A DNA stretch of 64,000 nt from Occultella kanbiaonis (GTDB lineage: Bacteria > Actinomycetota > Actinomycetes > Actinomycetales > Beutenbergiaceae), in the NCBI RefSeq assembly GCF_009708215.1, contig NZ_CP046175.1, forward strand, positions 2,418,001 through 2,482,000. The letters are read 5' to 3'. Positions 16,335 to 24,605 of the stretch are shown piece by piece. The position numbers and the translations under genes are program-made. The notes below the pieces were generated by a model. That model ran no database searches and was not told the origin of the DNA. It was given only the letters and a program-made list of their open reading frames with translations. Position 1 is the first letter of the stretch. The number at the start of each line of letters is the position of its first letter.

Positions 16335-17756
16335 ATGACCGTCCAACACGTTCCAATGAACCGGCGCACCGTTCTGCGCGGCGCGTTCGCCGCCGCGATC
16401 GGAATCCCGACGGCGGGAGCACTCGCCTCCTGCGCCACCGGTGGCGCAGGCGACGACGACCCGACCGACGGTGGCAACACCGGCGAGGCGTCGGACACCA
16501 ATCCGTTCGGCATGGCGGAGAACACCGTCGTGGACGCCGTCATCTTCGACGGTGGTTACGGCATCGACTACGTCGAGTTCGCCGCTGCGATCCTCGCCGA
16601 GACCCACTCCGGCTCCAGCGTGGAGGTGCAGTCCTCGACCCAGATCGCCACCGAGTTGCAGCCGCGATTCGTCGGCGGCAACCCGCCCGACCTGATCGAC
16701 AACTCCGGCGCGCAGTCCATGGGCTTCAACACCATCCTGGACCAGCTCGAGGACCTCACCGACGTCATCGATGCGCCCAACCTCGAGGGCACCACGATCC
16801 GGGACACGCTGTACGGCGGCGTGCTCGCGCCGGGCACGTTCGACGGCAAGCTCGCCGCGATCAACTACGTCCTGACCGTGTACGCGCTCTGGTACTCCGC
16901 GAGCCTGTTCGAGGAGAACGGCTGGACCCCGCCCACCACGTGGGCGGAGGCGAAGGAGCTCGGTGCCGCGGCGGCGGAGCAGGGCAAGTATCTGTTCCTC
17001 TTCGGCACCGAGGCGGCCACCTACTACCAGACGCTCTGCATCGACTCCGCGATCATCGAGGGCGGGGACGAGGTGCGCCTTGCCCTGGAGAACCTGGAGG
17101 AGGGCTGCTGGTCGCACCCGGCGATCCAGTCGGTGTTCACGGCGTTCAAGGAGATCATCGACCTCGGCTACATGAAGCCCGGTGGCTCCGGCACCCAGTT
17201 CACCGCTGCGCAGGCACAGTGGAGCAACGGCCAGGAGGCGCTGCTGTACCCGTCGGGCTCCTGGATCGAGAACGAGATGAAGGATCAGACGGCGGAGGGC
17301 TTCGAGATGACGGGAACCAACACGTTCCCCGTCACCGCGGACTCGACGTTCCCGGCCACCGCGCTGCACTCCACGGCCGGTGAGCCGTTCATCGTGCCGT
17401 CCGACGCAGCCAGCGTCGAGGGCGGCAAGGAGCTGCTGCGCACGATGCTCTCGAAGGAGTCGGCGGAGAACTTCAGCAAGACGAAGCTCGCGCCGACCGT
17501 GATCAAGGACCTCGTGCCCGAGGACGGTTTCGGGTCCACCGCCCTGGTCTCGCAGACGGACATGCTCTCGGCCGCCGGCGACGACATCTTCACCTACAAC
17601 TTCGTCGCCACCTACGGCATGAACCAGGAGCAGCTCGTGTTCTGGAACTCCTTCCTGGACGGGCAGAGCACCGTGGAGAAGCTCACCGCCGATCTGCAGG
17701 GCCTCACCGACCGGATCCGGGAGGATGACTCGATCACCAAGATCGAGGTCCAATGA
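16335..17756 (+). CDS. ngcE: N-acetylglucosamine/diacetylchitobiose-binding lipoprotein
   Basis: This 473-residue solute-binding protein of a CUT1 sugar ABC transporter captures GlcNAc and chitobiose outside the membrane. A twin-arginine-like signal (NRRTVLRG) leads to a lipobox ending at Cys33 (GALASC), so it is a lipid-anchored protein. Segments such as ELQPRFVGGNPPDLIDNSGA and GSGTQFTAAQAQWSN match the NgcE family as I know it. It sits before two permease genes in one operon with ATGA coupling to the first. The start is ATG 16335; the internal Met at residue 8 is also plausible and would leave the signal intact. Confidence 0.92.
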   Translation: MTVQHVPMNRRTVLRGAFAAAIGIPTAGALASCATGGAGDDDPTDGGNTGEASDTNPFGMAENTVVDAVIFDGGYGIDYVEFAAAILAETHSGSSVEVQSSTQIATELQPRFVGGNPPDLIDNSGAQSMGFNTILDQLEDLTDVIDAPNLEGTTIRDTLYGGVLAPGTFDGKLAAINYVLTVYALWYSASLFEENGWTPPTTWAEAKELGAAAAEQGKYLFLFGTEAATYYQTLCIDSAIIEGGDEVRLALENLEEGCWSHPAIQSVFTAFKEIIDLGYMKPGGSGTQFTAAQAQWSNGQEALLYPSGSWIENEMKDQTAEGFEMTGTNTFPVTADSTFPATALHSTAGEPFIVPSDAASVEGGKELLRTMLSKESAENFSKTKLAPTVIKDLVPEDGFGSTALVSQTDMLSAAGDDIFTYNFVATYGMNQEQLVFWNSFLDGQSTVEKLTADLQGLTDRIREDDSITKIEVQ

Positions 17757-18769
17757 CCACGACCGATGCCGCGGACGCGCTCGGCGTCCAGGTGGGTCCC
17801 CGGCGGCGGCGCATGCCGTCCCGGGGGCCCCGGCGGCGCAAGCTGTCCTTCGACTACGTCAGTTTCATGCTGGTGTTCCTCGGGCTGCCGCTGGCGATCT
17901 TCCTGATCTTCGTCATCTGGCCGTTCATCCAGGCCGTGTTCTACTCGATGACGGACTGGACCGGCTTCACGGCCGAGTTCAACGTGATCGGTCTGGGCAA
18001 CTTCGAGAAGCTGATCAACGATCCGATCTTCATGCGGGCAATGGGCAACAGCATCAAGATCGCGATCGTGGTGCCGCTCGTGACGATCGTGATCGCACTG
18101 ACGTTCGCGACCCTGATCACCGTGGGCGGCTCCAGCCGGGGCCAGATCCGAGGCATCCGCAACTCCAGCTTCTACCGGGTCGTCTCGTTCTTCCCGTACG
18201 TGATCCCCGCCATCGTGATCGCCCTGATCTGGCGGCAGATGTTCGACCCCTCCGCCGGGCTGCTGAACGGCATCCTGACCGGGCTCGGCTTCGAACAGTT
18301 CGAGTCCTACGCCTGGCTGGGCAAGATGAGCACGGCGCTGCCGGTGACCATGTTCGTGATCGTCTGGGGTGCGGTGGGCTTCTACATGCTGCTGTTCATC
18401 GCCGCGATCAAGGGCGTGCCGGCGGAGACGCTCGAGGCCGCCCGGATCGACGGTGCCGGACGGTTCCGTTCCGCGGTCTCGATCGTCATCCCGCTGATCC
18501 GGGACAACGTGCAGACGGCGTTCATCTACCTCGGCATCATGGCGCTCGACGCGTTCGTGTTCGTGCAGGCCCTGAATCCGAGCGGCGGGCCGGACAACTC
18601 CACCCTGGTGATGTCCCAGCAACTGTTCCGGACCGCGTTCACGCAAGGGCAGTTCGGGTACGCGAGTGCGATGGGTGTGGTGCTGGCCATCATCACCCTG
18701 CTCTTCGCCGCCCTGGTGTTCGTCATCAACTGGGCGACCGGCGGCCGCGACGAAGGAGGACGAGCATGA
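17753..18769 (+). CDS. ngcF: Sugar ABC transporter permease (NgcF-like)
   Basis: This 338-residue inner-membrane permease has six predicted spans; the cytosolic EAA loop contains ETLEAARIDGAGRFRSAVSIVIPL, which contacts the ATPase. A basic N-terminal tail (RRRRMPSRGPRRRK) precedes the first span. It starts by ATGA overlap with ngcE and ends by ATGA overlap with the next permease, so the three genes are co-translated. Specificity is inferred from the NgcE partner. Confidence 0.91.
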   Translation: MTTTDAADALGVQVGPRRRRMPSRGPRRRKLSFDYVSFMLVFLGLPLAIFLIFVIWPFIQAVFYSMTDWTGFTAEFNVIGLGNFEKLINDPIFMRAMGNSIKIAIVVPLVTIVIALTFATLITVGGSSRGQIRGIRNSSFYRVVSFFPYVIPAIVIALIWRQMFDPSAGLLNGILTGLGFEQFESYAWLGKMSTALPVTMFVIVWGAVGFYMLLFIAAIKGVPAETLEAARIDGAGRFRSAVSIVIPLIRDNVQTAFIYLGIMALDAFVFVQALNPSGGPDNSTLVMSQQLFRTAFTQGQFGYASAMGVVLAIITLLFAALVFVINWATGGRDEGGRA

Positions 18770-19665
18770 CCACGCTCACCCGGACCAGTACCCCTGGCCC
18801 GCCCGTGGTGGTTCCAGCCAGGAAGGGCGACACTGCAGGTGGGGACCGCGCGGTCGCCACGGTCTCGCACACCGTGCTGATCATCTGGTCGATCATCGTC
18901 ATCCTGCCGCTGTTGTGGACCCTGCTGTCCTCGTTCAAGACCTCCTCGGAGATCTTCGCGTCCCCGTTCGCTCTGCCGGCGGAGTGGAGTTTCGACAACT
19001 ACGTCTCGGCGTGGTCCGAGGCCGGTATCGGCGGGATGTTCCTGAACACGGTCATCGTGGTCGGGTTCGCGCTCGTGCTCGTGATGCTGCTCGGCGGCAT
19101 GTGCGCGTACGTGCTGGCTCGGTTCGCGTTCCCCGGCCGGCGGGCGATCTACTACCTGATGTTGGCCGGGCTCACTTTTCCGGTGTTCCTGGCGATCGTG
19201 CCGCTGTTCTTCGTGCTGCGGAACATCGGCATGCTGAACACGCTGCCCGGCCTGATCCTCACCTACGTTGCGTTCGCGCTGCCGTTCACGGTGTTCTTCC
19301 TCTACTCGTTCTTCCGAGGGCTCCCGGAGGAGATCTCCGAGGCGGCTGCCGTCGACGGGGCGGGGGAGTGGCGCACGTTCTTCCAGGTGATGTTGCCCAT
19401 GGCCAGGCCAGGCATGGCGTCCGTCGCGATCTTCAACTTCCTCGGGCTCTGGAACCAGTTCCTGCTCCCAGTTGCCTTGAACACGAACCAGGACAACTAC
19501 GTGTTGTCCCAGGGGATGGCGGGATTCGCGTCGTCGGCTGGTTACGCCGTCGACTTCGGCTCGTTGTTCGCCGCAGTGGTGATCACCGTGGTTCCGGTGC
19601 TCATCGTGTACGTCGTCTTCCAGCGTCAGCTCCAGGGCTCGGTGTCCCAGGGCACCATGAAGTAG
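18766..19665 (+). CDS. ngcG: Sugar ABC transporter permease (NgcG-like)
   Basis: This is the 299-residue second permease of the same importer. It has six spans, and the EAA motif EISEAAAVDGAGEWRTFFQVMLP is intact. ATG 18766 overlaps the stop of ngcF and has AAGGAGG upstream. No ATPase gene follows. In actinobacteria such importers commonly borrow the shared MsiK/MalK-type ATPase encoded elsewhere, so its absence is expected rather than a defect. A hairpin closes the operon. Confidence 0.91.
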   Translation: MTTLTRTSTPGPPVVVPARKGDTAGGDRAVATVSHTVLIIWSIIVILPLLWTLLSSFKTSSEIFASPFALPAEWSFDNYVSAWSEAGIGGMFLNTVIVVGFALVLVMLLGGMCAYVLARFAFPGRRAIYYLMLAGLTFPVFLAIVPLFFVLRNIGMLNTLPGLILTYVAFALPFTVFFLYSFFRGLPEEISEAAAVDGAGEWRTFFQVMLPMARPGMASVAIFNFLGLWNQFLLPVALNTNQDNYVLSQGMAGFASSAGYAVDFGSLFAAVVITVVPVLIVYVVFQRQLQGSVSQGTMK

Positions 19666-19679
19666 CAGTTCTGGCGGGC

Positions 19680-19713
19680 AAGGGCCGGTGCCGCTGGGGC
19701 GGCGCCGACCCTT
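19680..19713. terminator. Hairpin between ngcG and the convergent YbdK-like gene
   Basis: AAGGGCCGGTGCCGC (19680-19694) pairs with GCGGCGCCGACCCTT (19699-19713) with one C-A mismatch and one G-U pair. It sits between two convergent stops. Confidence 0.65.
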
Positions 19714-19714
19714 C

Positions 19715-20908
19715 CTAAAGACTGATCGGAGTACGGTGGCTATCGCCGCGGGCAGCGCCGGCCCCACGGTCCGACACGAGAAGCCGTTCCACCCGACGGG
19801 CGTCTTCGGCGGGTAGCCCGTGGGTGATGGCGATGGCCTCGCTGACGACGTCGGCCAGGAGGCCGCGGCGTTCGTAGGCCCGCCGCTGGCGGCTCGCCCC
19901 CGTCCCGTCTCGGAGGATCCGCTGCAGGGACTCCTCGACGTGCGTCGCGTCACCGGCGTCGTCCAGGGCAGCCCGGACATGGTTCTGCAGTGCCGTGATC
20001 GCACGCCTCGCGGGGACCGGCCGATGGGTCTCCGGGTGGAGCAGGTCACCGGCCAGGCCCCATCGGCTGGCCTGCCACGCCGCCTGACGCAGGACGATGG
20101 CCGGAACCGGGTCCGGCTCCGTTCCGGCCCTCCACTCCCGGGCAGCGGTCTCTGCCAGCGCCCGCACCAGGGCCGCGATCAGCACGGTGTCGCGGGGATC
20201 CAGGCACACGTCGGAGACCCGGATCTCAACGGTCGGGTGCCGGGCAGACAGGCGTGCATCGAAGTCCGGGCTGACGACCACGCCGGTGCCCGAGAGGTCC
20301 GCGATCAGTGCATGGTAGGCCTGCGCCGAGCCGAAGACCTCTGTGGGACCTGCGGTGGACCACCGGTTCCAGGCCTGCGTGCGGAAGCTGGCGTAGCCGC
20401 TGTCGGCGCCGTGCCAGAACGGGGAGTTCGAGCTCAGGGCGATCAGCGGCGGCAGCCACGCCCTGATGCGGTCCAGGATCGCGACGCCCTCCTCGTCCGC
20501 GCCGACGCTGACATGGACGTGCAAGCCGCAGGTCAGTTGCTCACGGGCGGTCAGGGCGTACTTCACCAGCAGCGCATCGTAGCGGTCGGTGCTGGTGGGG
20601 TGGGGCACGAGGGCCAGCGGCGATGTGGCGAGCGCCACGATCCGCGCGCCCGCGCTTCGGGCGAGGGAGTCGGCGAACGCGCGTCCGGCCACGATCTCGT
20701 CCGCGAGTCCGCTCAGGCTGCTGTGCGGGCGGGTGATGACCTCGAGCTGCTCCTGGTGCAGCTCGGCCGTGAGCGTGGGGTGAGCGGTGGCGTCGACGGG
20801 CTCGCGGCCCGGGTCCTCCAGGCGCAGCAGGTCCGCGGCCAGGGGCAGGGGAGCGCCGTTGTAGGGATCTACGATCAGGAATTCTTCCTCGACACCAAGG
20901 GTACGCAC
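19715..20908 (-). CDS. Carboxylate-amine ligase of the YbdK / glutamate-cysteine ligase 2 family
   Basis: The protein has 397 residues. The start TLGVEEEFLIVDP and the motifs GLHVHVSVG, SSNSPFWHGADSGYASFRTQ and PTVEIRVSDVC are hallmarks of the GCS2/YbdK family of ATP-dependent carboxylate-amine ligases, which can make gamma-glutamylcysteine weakly. The physiological substrate in actinobacteria is uncertain, as they use mycothiol rather than glutathione. The GTG 20908 start has no clear ribosome-binding site. It stands alone, divergent from the Mn2+ riboswitch and terC. Confidence 0.9.
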   Translation of the reverse strand: MRTLGVEEEFLIVDPYNGAPLPLAADLLRLEDPGREPVDATAHPTLTAELHQEQLEVITRPHSSLSGLADEIVAGRAFADSLARSAGARIVALATSPLALVPHPTSTDRYDALLVKYALTAREQLTCGLHVHVSVGADEEGVAILDRIRAWLPPLIALSSNSPFWHGADSGYASFRTQAWNRWSTAGPTEVFGSAQAYHALIADLSGTGVVVSPDFDARLSARHPTVEIRVSDVCLDPRDTVLIAALVRALAETAAREWRAGTEPDPVPAIVLRQAAWQASRWGLAGDLLHPETHRPVPARRAITALQNHVRAALDDAGDATHVEESLQRILRDGTGASRQRRAYERRGLLADVVSEAIAITHGLPAEDARRVERLLVSDRGAGAARGDSHRTPISL

Positions 20909-21030
20909 CCGCTAAGTGTCACCGACGAAACCGGCGCCGGACGTCGTTCGGAGTACGCCTGGGGCGAAGCCGCGGCAACACGCCGCAACGGGTGGGGCGC
21001 CGGCCCTGCGATGGCGTAAGGTGTCCGGTG

Positions 21031-21161
21031 TTGGAGGGGAGTACCTCGCAAGCGGTGGTGTCGTCATCACAGTCGATCTCGGATCGACTCGGTGCCACCG
21101 GCCCGATTCTCGGGTGAGGGAGACCTCCGGTGTCCAGTACCGCTCACCGGAGGTTGAATAA
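21031..21161 (+). promoter_or_regulatory. yybP-ykoY (Mn2+) riboswitch upstream of terC
   Basis: Conserved elements occur in order: GGGGAGTA (21036-21043), GTCGTCA (21060-21066), CACCGGCCC (21096-21104) and GAGGGAGAC (21116-21124). These match the yybP-ykoY manganese aptamer. P1 can form from GGAGG (21033-21037) with CCTCC (21124-21128). The same CCTCC also belongs to ACCTCCGGTG (21123-21132), which pairs perfectly with CACCGGAGGT (21145-21154) and buries the terC Shine-Dalgarno GGAGG (21149-21153). The two pairings exclude each other, predicting translation ON when Mn2+ is bound. Confidence 0.85.
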
Positions 21162-22181
21162 GTGGATGTCCACCCCTGGGCCTGGGGCGTAACCCTCGGC
21201 CTGATCGTCATCATGCTCACCGTCGACTTCGTCGGCCACGTACGCAAGCCACACGCCCCCAGTCTCAAGGAGGCGGCACTCTGGTCCGCCGGCTATGTCG
21301 GAATCGCGCTGTTGTTCGGCGTGTACGTCTGGATGGTCTGGGGCGGCGACTTCGGCAACCAGTACTTCGCCGGCTACATCACCGAGAAGTCACTCTCGGT
21401 CGACAACCTGTTCGTGTTCGTCCTGATCATGGCCAGCTTCCGGGTACCCCGGGAGTATCAGCAGAAGGTGCTGCTGATCGGCATCGTGATCGCGCTCGCG
21501 CTGCGCACCGTCTTCATCTTCCTGGGCGCCGCGATCGTGAACGAGTTCGCCTGGGTCTTCTACATCTTCGGCGCGTTCCTGCTCTACACGGCGTACACGC
21601 AGATCAAGGCCAAGGACTCCGACGACGAGGAGTTCAAGGAGAACGCCGTCCTGCGTCTGGTCCGTCGGATCTTCCCCACCACGGATGGCTTCGTGGGGGA
21701 CAAGATGCTCGTGGTCCAGGACGGACGGCGTCACATCACGCCGATGCTGATCGTGATGCTGGCGATCGGCAGCGCGGACATCCTCTTCGCCGTCGACTCG
21801 ATCCCGGCGATCTTCGGGCTTACCCAGGAGACCTACCTGATCTTCGCAGCGAACGCGTTCTCCCTGCTCGGCCTGCGGCAGCTGTTCTTCCTCATCGACG
21901 GGCTCCTCGACAAGCTCGTCTACCTCAACTACGGGCTGGCCGCGATCCTGGCCTTCATCGGTGCCAAGCTGGTGATCCACGCCATGCACGAGAACGAGGT
22001 GCCGTTCATCAACGGGGGCGAGCCGATCCACGCCATCCCGGAGATCAGTACGAACGTCTCGCTGGTCGTGATCGTCGGCATCCTCGCCGTCACGACGGTC
22101 GCCTCGCTCACCTTCGGCAAGAAGCGCGCCGAAGCGGCGGCCACAACAAAGGAGCAGGAGCGCGAGCTCGACCCTCGCTGA
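21162..22181 (+). CDS. TerC-family integral membrane protein (probable Mn2+ exporter)
   Basis: The 339-residue protein has about nine membrane spans of the TerC/Alx family. Family motifs include EKSLSVDNLFVFVLIM (acidic metal-ligand residues in the membrane), GSADILFAVDSIPAIFGLT and GLRQLFFLIDGLLDKLVYL. TerC/Alx/MeeF proteins export manganese and metallate secreted enzymes. GTG 21162 is placed eight bases after GGAGG, which lies in a riboswitch-controlled hairpin. Control by a yybP-ykoY element supports a role in Mn2+ homeostasis rather than tellurite resistance. Confidence 0.93.
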   Translation: MDVHPWAWGVTLGLIVIMLTVDFVGHVRKPHAPSLKEAALWSAGYVGIALLFGVYVWMVWGGDFGNQYFAGYITEKSLSVDNLFVFVLIMASFRVPREYQQKVLLIGIVIALALRTVFIFLGAAIVNEFAWVFYIFGAFLLYTAYTQIKAKDSDDEEFKENAVLRLVRRIFPTTDGFVGDKMLVVQDGRRHITPMLIVMLAIGSADILFAVDSIPAIFGLTQETYLIFAANAFSLLGLRQLFFLIDGLLDKLVYLNYGLAAILAFIGAKLVIHAMHENEVPFINGGEPIHAIPEISTNVSLVVIVGILAVTTVASLTFGKKRAEAAATTKEQERELDPR

Positions 22182-22196
22182 CCCGATCCTCAGTCA

Positions 22197-22243
22197 CGAC
22201 ACACGAATGCCGGCGGGCCCTGCCCGCCGGCATTCGTGTGTCG
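22197..22243. terminator. 21-bp perfect hairpin between terC and yciI
   Basis: Bases 22197-22217 and 22223-22243 are exactly complementary (core GAATGCCGGCGGG) with a 5-base loop. It lies between convergent genes and probably stops both transcripts. Confidence 0.85.
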
Positions 22244-22250
22244 TCGCGGA

Positions 22251-22553
22251 TCAGTCGTTCTGCGCCGTGAACGGCCCGATCACGGGGTTCCAGGCGCGCA
22301 CCGTCCGGTGCGTGATGAACTTCGCCCGCTGGAACGGGTCCTGGTCGAGGATCCGGCGCGCCGCGTCCGCGTCGTCGGCCACGACGAGCAGCAGCGCACC
22401 GGGCGTGGCGCTGTCGAGCCAGGGACCGGACGCCAGCAGCGTGCCGTTCTCGAGGAGGTCGCGCAGGTAGGCGCGGTGGTCCGGGCGGAGTTCGTCCATC
22501 TCGGCGGTGCGGGTGATGTCGTAGGTGTACTCGACGGCGAAGGTAGTCAGCAT
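22251..22553 (-). CDS. YciI-family protein
   Basis: This 100-residue single-domain protein is of the YCII/dimeric alpha-beta barrel type. The pattern RPDHRAYLRDLLENGTLLASGP followed by a hydrophobic strand and DPFQRAKFITHRTVRAWNPVIG is characteristic; the His of RPDHRAYL is the conserved polar residue. Members are small cytosolic enzymes or enzyme-like proteins of mostly unknown function. It is followed on the same strand by the terC/yciI hairpin and lies just downstream of the AraC regulator gene. Confidence 0.88.
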   Translation of the reverse strand: MLTTFAVEYTYDITRTAEMDELRPDHRAYLRDLLENGTLLASGPWLDSATPGALLLVVADDADAARRILDQDPFQRAKFITHRTVRAWNPVIGPFTAQND

Positions 22554-22563
22554 GCCTGCGACA

Positions 22564-23496
22564 TTACTGGCCCAACCGGCTTCGCGGCGCGCTCGTCAGG
22601 CTCTGCCGGTACCGCAGCGGTGACAGTCCTACCTGCCGTTTGAACGCGGTGCTGAACGCGCTCTCGGAGCCGTACCCGAGCCGCGCGGCGAGGTCGCCGA
22701 CGCGGACCTCGTCATCGCGCAGCGCCCGCTGGGCGAGCAGCATCCGCCACCGAGCGAGGTAGGTCAGTGGCGGAACGCCTGCCACGGTCCGGAAGTGCTC
22801 GGCGAACGACGTGCGTGACATCGCGGCCGCCCCGGCCAGGTCCGCAAGGCTCCAGGGCTCGCCGGGATCGGCGTGCATCATGGCGACGGCCGGCCGCAGC
22901 CGCTCGTCCGTGAGCACCCGGAGCCAGCCCGGCGGCAGATCGGCCTGCTCGACGTGGGCGCGAACCATCTCCAGCACCAGGAGCTGGACGTGCTGCCGGA
23001 TCGCGAACTCGGCGCCGATCCGGCGCAGCCGTACCTCCTCGAACAGGCGGTGGAGCGTTCCGCGCAGATTCGTGGCGCTCGAGCCCGATCCGCGCAGGTG
23101 CCCCACCGGTGGCAGCGCCTGCATCAGTAGCGTCCGGCCGGCCGGGTTCAGGTCGATCCGACCGCCAACGATGGCGTCGGCTGTGTGGTGGTCGATGACG
23201 GCGAGCGGGCCGTTCTCCTCGGGCCGGATCTCGCGAGGTGGCCCATCGCCGCTGCCACCCTCCAGCTCGAGCCAGGCCCGGTTGTTCAGCATGGCGACGT
23301 CGCCCGCCTCGAGCTCGAGCGGAGCGTCGATGCCGTCTGTCGTCAGTCGGGCCCGCCCGCTCACGACGGCGAAGAACTTGAGAGGCGACTGGAGCGGTCC
23401 TCGCGAGACCCACCGGTCGCGGGCCACGAACCCGCCAGAGAGCACCCCGCGGACGTCGACCAGGTCGAACACCTCGGACACCTGGTCTGTGCTCAT
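22564..23496 (-). CDS. AraC-family transcriptional regulator with cupin sensor domain
   Basis: The protein has 310 residues. The N-terminal half is a cupin_6-type ligand domain (FFAVVSGRARLTTDG; LEAGDVAMLNN), common in AraC regulators beside oxidoreductases. The C-terminal 100 residues hold two HTH motifs (WSLADLAGAAAMSRTSFAEH; LGYGSESAFSTAFKRQVGLSP). I chose ATG 23496 (MSTDQVSEVFDL); an in-frame start at 23535 would bring it within 34 bases of the divergent SDR gene. The divergent layout suggests it controls that SDR. Confidence 0.92.
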   Translation of the reverse strand: MSTDQVSEVFDLVDVRGVLSGGFVARDRWVSRGPLQSPLKFFAVVSGRARLTTDGIDAPLELEAGDVAMLNNRAWLELEGGSGDGPPREIRPEENGPLAVIDHHTADAIVGGRIDLNPAGRTLLMQALPPVGHLRGSGSSATNLRGTLHRLFEEVRLRRIGAEFAIRQHVQLLVLEMVRAHVEQADLPPGWLRVLTDERLRPAVAMMHADPGEPWSLADLAGAAAMSRTSFAEHFRTVAGVPPLTYLARWRMLLAQRALRDDEVRVGDLAARLGYGSESAFSTAFKRQVGLSPLRYRQSLTSAPRSRLGQ

Positions 23497-23569
23497 GTTC
23501 GTACTATTGCGAAGAAAATACGGATCCACAAGCATTCAGAGTCCGACGATGGTGGGCGAGGATCGAGCC

Positions 23570-24601
23570 ATGACCTACATCACCGCGCACCGGCAGCACC
23601 CGATCGGATCCGGCTTCACCCCCAGCTCGACGGCGGACGACGTGCTCGCGGGCATCGACCTGACCGGCCACAACGTGATCATCACCGGGGGCCACTCCGG
23701 GCTCGGCCTCGTGGCCACCCGCGCGCTGGCCCGAGCCGGCGCCTCGGTCACCGTCGGATCCCGTGACACCGAGCGAGCGGCCGAGGCGGTCGCCGGGATC
23801 GAGCGTGTCGAGGTCGGCCGGCTGGACCTGCTGGACCCGGACTCGATCGACGACTTCGCCACGCGCTTCCTCGACACCGGGCGTCCGCTGCACGTCCTGA
23901 TCAACAACGCGGGCTTCCCCGGCTCGGCCGAGATCGTCCGGGACGCGCGTGGCTATGAGGCGCAGTTCGCGGTGAACCACCTCGGCCACTTCCAGCTGGC
24001 GCTCGCGTTGTATCCCGCCCTTCGAGCCGCACGCGGGGCCCGGGTCGTGACCACCACCTCCGGCGCCCAGCGGGCCTCCGACATCCTGTGGGACGACCCG
24101 AACTTCACCACCGGCGCCCACGACTTCGGCCTCTCCTATGCGCAGTCGAAGACCGCGAACGTGCTGTTCACCGTCGAGCTGGACCGCCGTTGGGCCGCCG
24201 ACGGCATCCGCGGGTACGCCCCGCACCCGGGCATCGTGCCGGCCACCTCGTTCAACCGGTCGGTCGGCGAGGACGCGCAACGCGCCATGCACCTCATCGA
24301 CGGTGCCGGCCGGCCGATCATCGAGCCGGACCGCGGCAAGAAGACCCCCGAGCAGGGAGCCGCGACGATCGTGTTCGCAGCCACCAGCCCGCTGCTCGAC
24401 GGCATCGGCGGGGTCTACCTGAACAACTCCGACATCGCACCCGTCGACCCGGACCTGCGGCCCGTCGACCTCACCGATCCTGGCGTCGACGTCCCGGTCG
24501 ACGTGGCACCGCACGCCATCGATCCCGGATCCGCACGGCGCCTCTGGGTCATGAGTGAGCGGATGATCGGCCGCGAGGCACCCGGTGGACAGGTCGGCTA
24601 G
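23570..24601 (+). CDS. Short-chain dehydrogenase/reductase
   Basis: The protein has 343 residues and an NAD(P)-binding Rossmann fold with TGGHSGLGLVATRALARAG near residue 40, the NNAG motif (LINNAGFPG), and active-site SGAQ...YAQSK supplying Tyr and Lys. The sequence resembles the retinol-dehydrogenase/WW-oxidoreductase-like subgroup. A 40-residue N-terminal extension precedes the cofactor domain. It is divergent from an AraC regulator. Substrate unknown. Confidence 0.9.
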   Translation: MTYITAHRQHPIGSGFTPSSTADDVLAGIDLTGHNVIITGGHSGLGLVATRALARAGASVTVGSRDTERAAEAVAGIERVEVGRLDLLDPDSIDDFATRFLDTGRPLHVLINNAGFPGSAEIVRDARGYEAQFAVNHLGHFQLALALYPALRAARGARVVTTTSGAQRASDILWDDPNFTTGAHDFGLSYAQSKTANVLFTVELDRRWAADGIRGYAPHPGIVPATSFNRSVGEDAQRAMHLIDGAGRPIIEPDRGKKTPEQGAATIVFAATSPLLDGIGGVYLNNSDIAPVDPDLRPVDLTDPGVDVPVDVAPHAIDPGSARRLWVMSERMIGREAPGGQVG

Positions 24602-24605
24602 CGCG

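Noticed and set aside
15405-17753. Long minus-strand frame of 782 residues opposite the SIS gene and ngcE
   Set aside because: It lies antisense to clear genes, its sequence is low in recognisable domains, and high-GC codon bias produces such long mirror frames. No start with a ribosome site or family match was seen.
18766-19665. Missing ATPase after ngcG as a gene loss
   Set aside because: NgcEFG-type importers in actinobacteria commonly use a shared MsiK ATPase encoded elsewhere.
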